DNA from: Auanema rhodensis | Taxonomy: Eukaryota; Nematoda; Chromadorea; Rhabditida; Rhabditidae | Direction of reading: 5' to 3' | Assembly (NCBI GenBank): GCA_964057225.1 | Contig: OZ059897.1 | Coordinates: 20,894,001 to 20,958,000, forward strand | DNA length: 64,000 nucleotides | Part shown: in pieces, positions 11,935 to 24,219 of the stretch | Layout of the letters: each line of letters starts with the position of its first letter | Numbering within the stretch: position 1 is the first letter of the stretch | Notes under the pieces: generated by a model | What the model was told of the DNA's origin: nothing | Database searches by the model: none | What the model saw: the letters and a program-made list of their open reading frames with translations, nothing else | Translations under genes and position numbers: made by a program

Positions 11935-13689
11935 ATCGTTTGAAAAATGATGCATTAGTGTATGTTGAGTTTCCATGTACACTCAACATTGCTTCCAAAA
12001 ACATTTTGACAAAAATTTTTTCGAAAAATTTCAAAATAATTTAGCAAAAAGTAGATGTTTTTAGATTCCTTTTTTCAAGGCAAAGACGATGGACAATGTT
12101 ATTCAACGAAAAAATTATTTCTTCAGGGTGAAAATCGAGGATATAAGTGTGAACTTATATCAGTTGATATCTCGGTGCATTTTTAAGCTAGCGCAAATCT
12201 GATAACACAGATCGACGCAGCTTAAAAATCCGCATCGAATGCACTATACTACATTGAAAAACGCTTAATACAAAAATTAGTTATGATCGTTTGAAAAATG
12301 ATGCATTAGTGTATGTTGAGTTTCCATGTACACTCAACATTGCTTCCAAAAACATTTTGACAAAAATTTTTTCGAAAAATTTCAAAATAATTTAGCAAAA
12401 AGTAGATGTTTTTAGATTCCATTTTTCAAGGCAAAGACGATGGACAATGTTATTCAACGAAAAAATTAATTCTTCAGGGTGAAAATCGAGGATATAAGTG
12501 TGAACTTATATCAGTTGATATCTCGGTGCATTTTTAAGCTAGCGCAAATCTGATAACACAGATCGACGCAGCTTAAAAATCCGCATCGAATGCACTATAC
12601 TACATTGAGAAACGCTTGATACAAAAATTAGTTATGATCGTTTGAAAAATGATGCATTAGTGTATGTTGAGTTTCCATGTACACTCAACATTGCTTCCAA
12701 AAACATTTTGACAAAAATTTTTTCGAAAAATTTCAAAATAATTTAGCAAAAAGTAGATGTTTTTAGATTCCTTTTTTCAAGGCAAAGACGATGGACAATG
12801 TTATTCAACGAAAAAATTATTTCTTCAGGGTGAAAATCGAGGATATAAGTGTGAACTTATATCAGTTGATATCTCGGTGCATTTTTAAGCTAGCGCAAAT
12901 CTGATAACACAGATCGACGCAGCTTAAAAATCCGCATCGAATGCACTATACTACATTGAGAAAAGCTTAATACAAAAATTAGTTATGATCGTTTGAAAAA
13001 TGATGCATTAGTGTATGTTGAGTTTCCATGTACACTCAACATTGCTTCCAAAAACATTTTGACAAAAATTTTTTCGAAAAATTTCAAAATAATTTAGCAA
13101 AAAGTAGATGTTTTTAGATTCGATTTTTCAAGGCAAAGACGATGGACAATGTTATTCAACGAAAAAATTATTTCTTCAGGGTGAAAATCGAGGATATAAG
13201 TGTGAACTTATATCAGTTGATATCTCGGTGCATTTTTAAGCTAGCGCAAATCTGATAACACAGATCGACGCAGCTTAAAAATCCGCATCGAATGCACTAT
13301 ATTACATTGAAAAACGCTTAATACAAGAATTAGTTATGATCGTTTGAAAAATGATGCATTAGTGTATGTTGAGTTTCCATGTACACTCAACATTGCTTCC
13401 AAAAACATTTTGACAAAAATTTTTTCGAAAAATTTCAAAATAATTTAGCAAAAAGTAGATGTTTTTAGATTCCTTTTTTCAAGGCAAAGACGATGGACAA
13501 TGTTATTCAACGAGAAAATTAATTCTTCAGGGTGAAAATCGAGGATATAAGTGTGAACTTATATCAGTTGATATCTCGGTGCATTTTTAAGCTAGCGCAA
13601 ATCTGATAACACAGATCGACGCAGCTTAAAAATCCGCATCGAATGCACTATATTACATTGAGAAACACTTGATACAAAAATTAGTTATG
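11935..13689. repeat. Five-monomer higher-order unit P-S-P-U-Q, copy 1 (1,755 bp)
   Basis: Monomers 35-39 are immediately followed by a second unit of the same five classes in the same order. Tail states also match monomer by monomer for the first four (C315 with GAAAAACGC, GAGAAACGC, GAGAAAAGC, then T315 with G340). This is a direct tandem duplication of a five-mer, visible by eye. Confidence 0.85.
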
Positions 13690-15444
13690 ATCGTTTGAAA
13701 AATGATGCATTAGTGTATGTTGAGTTTCCATGTACACTCAACATTGCTTCCAAAAACATTTTGACAAAAATTTTTTCGAAAAATTTCAAAATAATTTAGC
13801 AAAAAGTAGATGTTTTTAGATTCCTTTTTTCAAGGCAAAGACGATGGACAATGTTATTCAACGAAAAAATTATTTCTTCAGGGTGAAAATCGAGGATATA
13901 AGTGTGAACTTATATCAGTTGATATCTCGGTGCATTTTTAAGCTAGCGCAAATCTGATAACACAGATCGACGCAGCTTAAAAATCCGCATCGAATGCACT
14001 ATACTACATTGAAAAACGCTTAATACAAAAATTAGTTATGATCGTTTGAAAAATGATGCATTAGTGTATGTTGAGTTTCCATGTACACTCAACATTGCTT
14101 CCAAAAACATTTTGACAAAAATTTTTTCGAAAAATTTCAAAATAATTTAGCAAAAAGTAGATGTTTTTAGATTCCATTTTTCAAGGCAAAGACGATGGAC
14201 AATGTTATTCAACGAAAAAATTAATTCTTCAGGGTGAAAATCGAGGATATAAGTGTGAACTTATATCAGTTGATATCTCGGTGCATTTTTAAGCTAGCGC
14301 AAATCTGATAACACAGATCGACGCAGCTTAAAAATCCGCATCGAATGCACTATACTACATTGAGAAACGCTTGATACAAAAATTAGTTATGATCGTTTGA
14401 AAAATGATGCATTAGTGTATGTTGAGTTTCCATGTACACTCAACATTGCTTCCAAAAACATTTTGACAAAAATTTTTTCGAAAAATTTCAAAATAATTTA
14501 GCAAAAAGTAGATGTTTTTAGATTCCTTTTTTCAAGGCAAAGACGATGGACAATGTTATTCAACGAAAAAATTATTTCTTCAGGGTGAAAATCGAGGATA
14601 TAAGTGTGAACTTATATCAGTTGATATCTCGGTGCATTTTTAAGCTAGCGCAAATCTGATAACACAGATCGACGCAGCTTAAAAATCCGCATCGAATGCA
14701 CTATACTACATTGAGAAAAGCTTAATACAAAAATTAGTTATGATCGTTTGAAAAATGATGCATTAGTGTATGTTGAGTTTCCATGTACACTCAACATTGC
14801 TTCCAAAAACATTTTGACAAAAATTTTTTCGAAAAATTTCAAAATAATTTAGCAAAAAGTAGATGTTTTTAGATTCGATTTTTCAAGGCAAAGACGATGG
14901 ACAATGTTATTCAACGAAAAAATTATTTCTTCAGGGTGAAAATCGAGGATATAAGTGTGAACTTATATCAGTTGATATCTCGGTGCATTTTTAAGCTAGC
15001 GCAAATCTGATAACACAGATCGACGCAGCTTAAAAATCCGCATCGAATGCACTATATTACATTGAAAAACGCTTAATACAAGAATTAGTTATGATCGTTT
15101 GAAAAATGATGCATTAGTGTATGTTGAGTTTCCATGTACACTCAACATTGCTTCCAAAAACATTTTGACAAAAATTTTTTCGAAAAATTTCAAAATAATT
15201 TAGCAAAAAGTAGATGTTTTTAGATTCCTTTTTTCAAGGCAAAGACGATGGACAATGTTATTCAACGAGAAAATTAATTCTTCAGGGTGAAAATCGAGGA
15301 TATAAGTGTGAACTTATATCAGTTGATATCTCGGTGCATTTTTAAGCTAGCGCAAATCTGATAACACAGATCGACGCAGCTTAAAAATCCGCATCGAATG
15401 CACTATATTACATTGAAAAACGCTTAATACAAGAATTAGTTATG
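13690..15444. repeat. Five-monomer higher-order unit P-S-P-U-Q, copy 2 (1,755 bp)
   Basis: Monomers 40-44 repeat the preceding five monomers. The copies agree through the fourth unit; the last Q here ends with GAAAAACGC and G340 rather than GAGAAACAC and A340. The next unit is another Q (monomer 45, with a private T251 in the dyad stem), which begins a different local series. Confidence 0.85.
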
Positions 15445-15795
15445 ATCGTTTGAAAAATGATGCATTAGTGTATGTTGAGTTTCCATGTACACTCAACATT
15501 GCTTCCAAAAACATTTTGACAAAAATTTTTTCGAAAAATTTCAAAATAATTTAGCAAAAAGTAGATGTTTTTAGATTCCTTTTTTCAAGGCAAAGACGAT
15601 GGACAATGTTATTCAACGAGAAAATTAATTCTTCAGGGTGAAAATCGAGGATATAAGTGTGAACTTATATCAGTTGATATCTCGGTGCATTTTTTAGCTA
15701 GCGCAAATCTGATAACACAGATCGACGCAGCTTAAAAATCCGCATCGAATGCACTATACTACATTGAGAAAAGCTTAATACAAAAATTAGTTATG

Positions 15796-16848
15796 ATCGT
15801 TAGAAAAATGATGCATTAGTGTATGTTGAGTTTCCATGTACACTCAACATTGCTTCCAAAAACATTTTGACAAAAATTTTTTCGAAAAATTTCAAAATAA
15901 TTTACCAAAAAGTAGATGTTTTTAGATTCCATTTTTCAAGGCAAAGACGATAGACAATGTTATTCAACGAAAAAGTTAATTCTTCAGGGTGAAAATCGAG
16001 GATATAAGTGTGAACTTATATCAGTTGATATCTCGGTGCATTTTTAAGCTAGCGCAAATCTGATAACACAGATCGACGCAGCTTAAAAATCCGCATCGAA
16101 TGCACTATACTACATTGAGAAAAGCTTAATACAAAAATTAGTTATGATCGTTAGAAAAATGATGCATTAGTGTATGTTGAGTTTCCATGTACACTCAACA
16201 TTGCTTCCAAAAACATTTTGACAAAAATTTTTTCGAAAAATTTCAAAATAATTTACCAAAAAGTAGATGTTTTTAGATTCCATTTTTCAAGGCAAAGACG
16301 ATAGACAATGTTATTCAACGAAAAAGTTAATTCTTCAGGGTGAAAATCGAGGATATAAGTGTGAACTTATATCAGTTGATATCTCGGTGCATTTTTAAGC
16401 TAGCGCAAATCTGATAACACAGATCGACGCAGCTTAAAAATCCGCATCGAATGCACTATACTACATTGAGAAAAGCTTAATACAAAAATTAGTTATGATC
16501 GTTAGAAAAATGATGCATTAGTGTATGTTGAGTTTCCATGTACACTCAACATTGCTTCCAAAAACATTTTGACAAAAATTTTTTCGAAAAATTTCAAAAT
16601 AATTTACCAAAAAGTAGATGTTTTTAGATTCCATTTTTCAAGGCAAAGACGATAGACAATGTTATTCAACGAAAAAGTTAATTCTTCAGGGTGAAAATCG
16701 AGGATATAAGTGTGAACTTATATCAGTTGATATCTCGGTGCATTTTTAAGCTAGCGCAAATCTGATAACACAGATCGACGCAGCTTAAAAATCCGCATCG
16801 AATGCACTATATTACATTGAGAAACACTTGATACAAAAATTAGTTATG
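15796..16848. repeat. Triplicate of one R monomer
   Basis: Monomers 46, 47 and 48 are all class R and all start with GTTAGA. The first two look identical through their tails (C315, GAGAAAAGC); the third switches to T315 with GAGAAACAC. Elsewhere in domain A, R occurs singly or in pairs, so this is a recent local expansion of a single unit. Confidence 0.8.
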
Positions 16849-17901
16849 ATCGTTTGAAAAATGATGCATTAGTGTATGTTGAGTTTCCATGTACACTCAA
16901 CATTGCTTCCAAAAACATTTTGACAAAAATTTTTTCGAAAAATTTCAAAATAATTTAGCAAAAAGTAGATGTTTTTAGATTCCTTTTTTCAAGGCAAAGA
17001 CGATGGACAATGTTATTCAACGAAAAAATTATTTCTTCAGGGTGAAAATCGAGGATATAAGTGTGAACTTATATCAGTTGATATCTCGGTGCATTTTTAA
17101 GCTAGCGCAAATCTGATAACACAGATCGACGCAGCTTAAAAATCCGCATCGAATGCACTATATTACATTGAAAAACGCTTAATACAAGAATTAGTTATGA
17201 TCGTTTGAAAAATGATGCATTAGTGTATGTTGAGTTTCCATGTACACTCAACATTGCTTCCAAAAACATTTTGACAAAAATTTTTTCGAAAAATTTCAAA
17301 ATAATTTAGCAAAAAGTAGATGTTTTTAGATTCCTTTTTTCAAGGCAAAGACGATGGACAATGTTATTCAACGAAAAAATTATTTCTTCAGGGTGAAAAT
17401 CGAGGATATAAGTGTGAACTTATATCAGTTGATATCTCGGTGCATTTTTAAGCTAGCGCAAATCTGATAACACAGATCGACGCAGCTTAAAAATCCGCAT
17501 CGAATGCACTATACTACATTGAGAAAAGCTTAATACAAAAATTAGTTATGATCGTTTGAAAAATGATGCATTAGTGTATGTTGAGTTTCCATGTACACTC
17601 AACATTGCTTCCAAAAACATTTTGACAAAAATTTTTTCGAAAAATTTCAAAATAATTTAGCAAAAAGTAGATGTTTTTAGATTCGATTTTTCAAGGCAAA
17701 GACGATGGACAATGTTATTCAACGAAAAAATTATTTCTTCAGGGTGAAAATCGAGGATATAAGTGTGAACTTATATCAGTTGATATCTCGGTGCATTTTT
17801 AAGCTAGCGCAAATCTGATAACACAGATCGACGCAGCTTAAAAATCCGCATCGAATGCACTATATTACATTGAGAAACACTTGATACAAAAATTAGTTAT
17901 G

Positions 17902-20007
17902 ATCGTTTGAAAAATGATGCATTAGTGTATGTTGAGTTTCCATGTACACTCAACATTGCTTCCAAAAACATTTTGACAAAAATTTTTTCGAAAAATTTCA
18001 AAATAATTTAGCAAAAAGTAGATGTTTTTAGATTCCTTTTTTCAAGGCAAAGACGATGGACAATGTTATTCAACGAAAAAATTATTTCTTCAGGGTGAAA
18101 ATCGAGGATATATGTGTGAACTTATATCAGTTGATATCTCGGTGCATTTTTAAGCTAGCGCAAATCTGATAACACAGATCGACGCAGCTTAAAAATCCGC
18201 ATCGAATGCACTATATTACATTGAAAAACGCTTAATACAAGAATTAGTTATGATCGTTAGAAAAATGATGCATTAGTGTATGTTGAGTTTCCATGTACAC
18301 TCAACATTGCTTCCAAAAACATTTTGACAAAAATTTTTTCGAAAAATTTCAAAATAATTTAGCAAAAAGTAGATGTTTTTAGATTCCTTTTTTCAAGGCA
18401 AAGACGATGGACAATGTTATTCAACGAGAAAATTAATTCTTCAGGGTGAAAATCGAGGATATAAGTGTGAACTTATATCAGTTGATATCTCGGTGCATTT
18501 TTAAGCTAGCGCAAATCTGATAACACAGATCGACGCAGCTTAAAAATCCGCATCGAATGCACTATACTACATTGAGAAAAGCTTAATACAAAAATTAGTT
18601 ATGATCGTTAGAAAAATGATGCATTAGTGTATGTTGAGTTTCCATGTACACTCAACATTGCTTCCAAAAACATTTTGACAAAAATGTTTTCGAAAAATTT
18701 CAAAATAATTTAGCAAAAAGTAGATGTTTTTAGATTCCTTTTTTCAAGGCAAAGACGATGGACAATGTTATTCAACGAAAAAATTATTTCTTCAGGGTGA
18801 AAATCGAGGATATAAGTGTGAACTTATATCAGTTGATATCTCGGTGCATTTTTAAGCTAGCGCAAATCTGATAACACAGATCGACGCAGCTTAAAAATCC
18901 GCATCGAATGCACTATATTACATTGAAAAACGCTTAATACAAGAATTAGTTATGATCGTTTGAAAAATGATGCATTAGTGTATGTTGAGTTTCCATGTAC
19001 ACTCAACATTGCTTCCAAAAACATTTTGACAAAAATTTTTTCGAAAAATTTCAAAATAATTTAGCAAAAAGTAGATGTTTTTAGATTCCTTTTTTCAAGG
19101 CAAAGACGATGGACAATGTTATTCAACGAAAAAATTATTTCTTCAGGGTGAAAATCGAGGATATAAGTGTGAACTTATATCAGTTGATATCTCGGTGCAT
19201 TTTTAAGCTAGCGCAAATCTGATAACACAGATCGACGCAGCTTAAAAATCCGCATCGAATGCACTATATTACATTGAAAAACGCTTAATACAAGAATTAG
19301 TTATGATCGTTTGAAAAATGATGCATTAGTGTATGTTGAGTTTCCATGTACACTCAACATTGCTTCCAAAAACATTTTGACAAAAATTTTTTCGAAAAAT
19401 TTCAAAATAATTTAGCAAAAAGTAGATGTTTTTAGATTCCTTTTTTCAAGGCAAAGACGATGGACAATGTTATTCAACGAGAAAATTAATTCTTCAGGGT
19501 GAAAATCGAGGATATAAGTGTGAACTTATATCAGTTGATATCTCGGTGCATTTTTAAGCTAGCGCAAATCTGATAACACAGATCGACGCAGCTTAAAAAT
19601 CCGCATCGAATGCACTATACTACATTGAGAAAAGCTTAATACAAAAATTAGTTATGATCGTTAGAAAAATGATGCATTAGTGTATGTTGAGTTTCCATGT
19701 ACACTCAACATTGCTTCCAAAAACATTTTGACAAAAATTTTTTCGAAAAATTTCAAAATAATTTACCAAAAAGTAGATGTTTTTAGATTCCATTTTTCAA
19801 GGCAAAGACGATAGACAATGTTATTCAACGAAAAAGTTAATTCTTCAGGGTGAAAATCGAGGATATAAGTGTGAACTTATATCAGTTGATATCTCGGTGC
19901 ATTTTTAAGCTAGCGCAAATCTGATAACACAGATCGACGCAGCTTAAAAATCCGCATCGAATGCACTATATTACATTGAGAAACACTTGATACAAAAATT
20001 AGTTATG
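17902..20007. repeat. Six-monomer higher-order unit P-Q-P-P-Q-R, copy 1 (2,106 bp)
   Basis: Monomers 52-57 are followed directly by a second unit with the same class order. The third monomer of each (54 and 60) carries G83, giving AAAATGTTTT in the central palindrome, a change I saw nowhere else, together with A7. Shared rare variants at exactly 2,106 bases spacing make common descent of the two six-mers secure. Confidence 0.88.
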
Positions 20008-22113
20008 ATCGTTTGAAAAATGATGCATTAGTGTATGTTGAGTTTCCATGTACACTCAACATTGCTTCCAAAAACATTTTGACAAAAATTTTTTCGAAAA
20101 ATTTCAAAATAATTTAGCAAAAAGTAGATGTTTTTAGATTCCTTTTTTCAAGGCAAAGACGATGGACAATGTTATTCAACGAAAAAATTATTTCTTCAGG
20201 GTGAAAATCGAGGATATAAGTGTGAACTTATATCAGTTGATATCTCGGTGCATTTTTAAGCTAGCGCAAATCTGATAACACAGATCGACGCAGCTTAAAA
20301 ATCCGCATCGAATGCACTATATTACATTGAAAAACGCTTAATACAAGAATTAGTTATGATCGTTTGAAAAATGATGCATTAGTGTATGTTGAGTTTCCAT
20401 GTACACTCAACATTGCTTCCAAAAACATTTTGACAAAAATTTTTTCGAAAAATTTCAAAATAATTTAGCAAAAAGTAGATGTTTTTAGATTCCTTTTTTC
20501 AAGGCAAAGACGATGGACAATGTTATTCAACGAGAAAATTAATTCTTCAGGGTGAAAATCGAGGATATAAGTGTGAACTTATATCAGTTGATATCTCGGT
20601 GCATTTTTAAGCTAGCGCAAATCTGATAACACAGATCGACGCAGCTTAAAAATCCGCATCGAATGCACTATACTACATTGAGAAAAGCTTAATACAAAAA
20701 TTAGTTATGATCGTTAGAAAAATGATGCATTAGTGTATGTTGAGTTTCCATGTACACTCAACATTGCTTCCAAAAACATTTTGACAAAAATGTTTTCGAA
20801 AAATTTCAAAATAATTTAGCAAAAAGTAGATGTTTTTAGATTCCTTTTTTCAAGGCAAAGACGATGGACAATGTTATTCAACGAAAAAATTATTTCTTCA
20901 GGGTGAAAATCGAGGATATAAGTGTGAACTTATATCAGTTGATATCTCGGTGCATTTTTAAGCTAGCGCAAATCTGATAACACAGATCGACGCAGCTTAA
21001 AAATCCGCATCGAATGCACTATATTACATTGAAAAACGCTTAATACAAGAATTAGTTATGATCGTTTGAAAAATGATGCATTAGTGTATGTTGAGTTTCC
21101 ATGTACACTCAACATTGCTTCCAAAAACATTTTGACAAAAATTTTTTCGAAAAATTTCAAAATAATTTAGCAAAAAGTAGATGTTTTTAGATTCCTTTTT
21201 TCAAGGCAAAGACGATGGACAATGTTATTCAACGAAAAAATTATTTCTTCAGGGTGAAAATCGAGGATATAAGTGTGAACTTATATCAGTTGATATCTCG
21301 GTGCATTTTGAAGCTAGCGCAAATCTGATAACACAGATCGACGCAGCTTAAAAATCCGCATCGAATGCACTATATTACATTGAAAAACGCTTAATACAAG
21401 AATTAGTTATGATCGTTTGAAAAATGATGCATTAGTGTATGTTGAGTTTCCATGTACACTCAACATTGCTTCCAAAAACATTTTGACAAAAATTTTTTCG
21501 AAAAATTTCAAAATAATTTAGCAAAAAGTAGATGTTTTTAGATTCCTTTTTTCAAGGCAAAGACGATGGACAATGTTATTCAACGAGAAAATTAATTCTT
21601 CAGGGTGAAAATCGAGGATATAAGTGTGAACTTATATCAGTTGATATCTCGGTGCATTTTGAAGCTAGCGCAAATCTGATAACACAGATCGACGCAGCTT
21701 AAAAATCCGCATCGAATGCACTATACTACATTGAGAAAAGCTTAATACAAAAATTAGTTATGATCGTTAGAAAAATGATGCATTAGTGTATGTTGAGTTT
21801 CCATGTACACTCAACATTGCTTCCAAAAACATTTTGACAAAAATTTTTTCGAAAAATTTCAAAATAATTTACCAAAAAGTAGATGTTTTTAGATTCCATT
21901 TTTCAAGGCAAAGACGATAGACAATGTTATTCAACGAAAAAGTTAATTCTTCAGGGTGAAAATCGAGGATATAAGTGTGAACTTATATCAGTTGATATCT
22001 CGGTGCATTTTTAAGCTAGCGCAAATCTGATAACACAGATCGACGCAGCTTAAAAATCCGCATCGAATGCACTATATTACATTGAGAAACACTTGATACA
22101 AAAACTAGTTATG
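20008..22113. repeat. Six-monomer higher-order unit P-Q-P-P-Q-R, copy 2 (2,106 bp)
   Basis: Monomers 58-63 are the second copy of the six-mer. It has gained G250 in monomers 61 and 62 and ends with a rare CTAGTT in place of TTAGTT near the end of monomer 63. That last change recurs at the end of monomer 69, again six units later, so a related third six-mer follows. Confidence 0.85.
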
Positions 22114-22464
22114 ATCGTTTGAAAAATGATGCATTAGTGTATGTTGAGTTTCCATGTACACTCAACATTGCTTCCAAAAACATTTTGACAAAAATTTTTT
22201 CGAAAAATTTCAAAATAATTTAGCAAAAAGTAGATGTTTTAAGATTCCATTTTTCAAGGCAAAGACGATGGACAATGTTATTCAACGAAAAAATTATTTC
22301 TTCAGGGTGAAAATCGAGGATATATGTGTGAACTTATATCAGTTGATATCTCGGTGCATTTTTAAGCTAGCGCAAATCTGATAACACAGATCGACGCAGC
22401 TTAAAAATCCGCATCGAATGCACTATATTACATTGAAAAACGCTTAATACAAGAATTAGTTATG
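22114..22464. repeat. Hybrid monomer 64 (V-like left part, P-like right part)
   Basis: The left part has A128 and A136 as in class V. The right part has TTATTT at 181-186, T212, T315 and G340 as in class P. The switch therefore lies between about 136 and 184. A128 removes the TAG at 128-130, and TTATTT removes the TAA or TGA at 182-184 found in other classes, so this one unit has a 75-codon open frame from 22,154 to 22,381. It has no protein-like features and is closed in every other monomer, so I treat it as satellite and not as a gene. Confidence 0.85.
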
Positions 22465-24219
22465 ATCGTTTGAAAAATGATGCATTAGTGTATGTTGAGT
22501 TTCCATGTACACTCAACATTGCTTCCAAAAACATTTTGACAAAAATTTTTTCGAAAAATTTCAAAATAATTTAGCAAAAAGTAGATGTTTTTAGATTCCT
22601 TTTTTCAAGGCAAAGACGATGGACAATGTTATTCAACGAGAAAATTAATTCTTCAGGGTGAAAATCGAGGATATAAGTGTGAACTTATATCAGTTGATAT
22701 CTCGGTGCATTTTGAAGCTAGCGCAAATCTGATAACACAGATCGACGCAGCTTAAAAATCCGCATCGAATGCACTATACTACATTGAGAAAAGCTTAATA
22801 CAAAAATTAGTTATGATCGTTAGAAAAATGATGCATTAGTGTATGTTGAGTTTCCATGTACACTCAACATTGCTTCCAAAAACATTTTGACAAAAATTTT
22901 TTCGAAAAATTTCAAAATAATTTACCAAAAAGTAGATGTTTTTAGATTCCATTTTTCAAGGCAAAGACGATAGACAATGTTATTCAACGAAAAAGTTAAT
23001 TCTTCAGGGTGAAAATCGAGGATATAAGTGTGAACTTATATCAGTTGATATCTCGGTGCATTTTTAAGCTAGCGCAAATCTGATAACACAGATCGACGCA
23101 GCTTAAAAATCCGCATCGAATGCACTATATTACATTGAGAAACACTTGATACAAAAATTAGTTATGATCGTTTGAAAAATGATGCATTAGTGTATGTTGA
23201 GTTTCCATGTACACTCAACATTGCTTCCAAAAACATTTTGACAAAAATTTTTTCGAAAAATTTCAAAATAATTTAGCAAAAAGTAGATGTTTTTAGATTC
23301 CTTTTTTCAAGGCAAAGACGATGGACAATGTTATTCAACGAAAAAATTATTTCTTCAGGGTGAAAATCGAGGATATATGTGTGAACTTATATCAGTTGAT
23401 ATCTCGGTGCATTTTTAAGCTAGCGCAAATCTGATAACACAGGTCGACGCAGCTTAAAAATCCGCATCGAATGCACTATATTACATTGAAAAACGCTTAA
23501 TACAAGAATTAGTTATGATCGTTTGAAAAATGATGCATTAGTGTATGTTGAGTTTCCATGTACACTCAACATTGCTTCCAAAAACATTTTGACAAAAATT
23601 TTTTCGAAAAATTTCAAAATAATTTAGCAAAAAGTAGATGTTTTTAGATTCCTTTTTTCAAGGCAAAGACGATGGACAATGTTATTCAACGAGAAAATTA
23701 ATTCTTCAGGGTGAAAATCGAGGATATAAGTGTGAACTTATATCAGTTGATATCTCGGTGCATTTTTAAGCTAGCGCAAATCTGATAACACAGATCGACG
23801 CAGCTTAAAAATCCGCATCGAATGCACTATACTACATTGAGAAAAGCTTAATACAAAAATTAGTTATGATCGTTAGAAAAATGATGCATTAGTGTATGTT
23901 GAGTTTCCATGTACACTCAACATTGCTTCCAAAAACATTTTGACAAAAATTTTTTCGAAAAATTTCAAAATAATTTACCAAAAAGTAGATGTTTTTAGAT
24001 TCCATTTTTCAAGGCAAAGACGATAGACAATGTTATTCAACGAAAAAGTTAATTCTTCAGGGTGAAAATCGAGGATATAAGTGTGAACTTATATCAGTTG
24101 ATATCTCGGTGCATTTTTAAGCTAGCGCAAATCTGATAACACAGATCGACGCAGCTTAAAAATCCGCATCGAATGCACTATATTACATTGAGAAACACTT
24201 GATACAAAAACTAGTTATG
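22114..24219. repeat. Third, altered six-monomer unit V*-Q-R-P-Q-R
   Basis: Monomers 64-69 extend the 2,106-bp periodicity. The first unit is a V/P hybrid, the last ends with the CTAGTT change shared with monomer 63, and a true V (monomer 70) follows just as the hybrid follows monomer 63. Inside, it is two Q-R pairs separated by a P carrying T212 and a private G277. It is the bridge from domain A to domain B. Confidence 0.7.

Larger units (their letters stand above)
1..24219. repeat. Array domain A: monomers 1-69, classes P, Q, R, S, T, U
   Basis: This domain is marked by C110 (TTACC) with A157 in class R, by CGATTTTT at 134-141 in T and U, and by tails with T315 and G340 (CAAG). P-Q-R trimers and R-T-U-R blocks dominate. 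V-like A128 appears only once, in hybrid monomer 64. The TTGATT form at 181-186 and the G299 tail, common further right, are absent. Three Y/S/Y monomers (2,107-3,159) form a small foreign patch with C250. The domain ends where monomer 70 starts the V/W/X series. Confidence 0.85.

Noticed and set aside
22154-22381. 75-codon open frame on the + strand
   Set aside because: It lies inside satellite monomer 64 and exists only because a V/P hybrid lost two stops. It has no recognisable domain, no ribosome-binding or promoter context I can support, and the same frame is closed in the other monomers.
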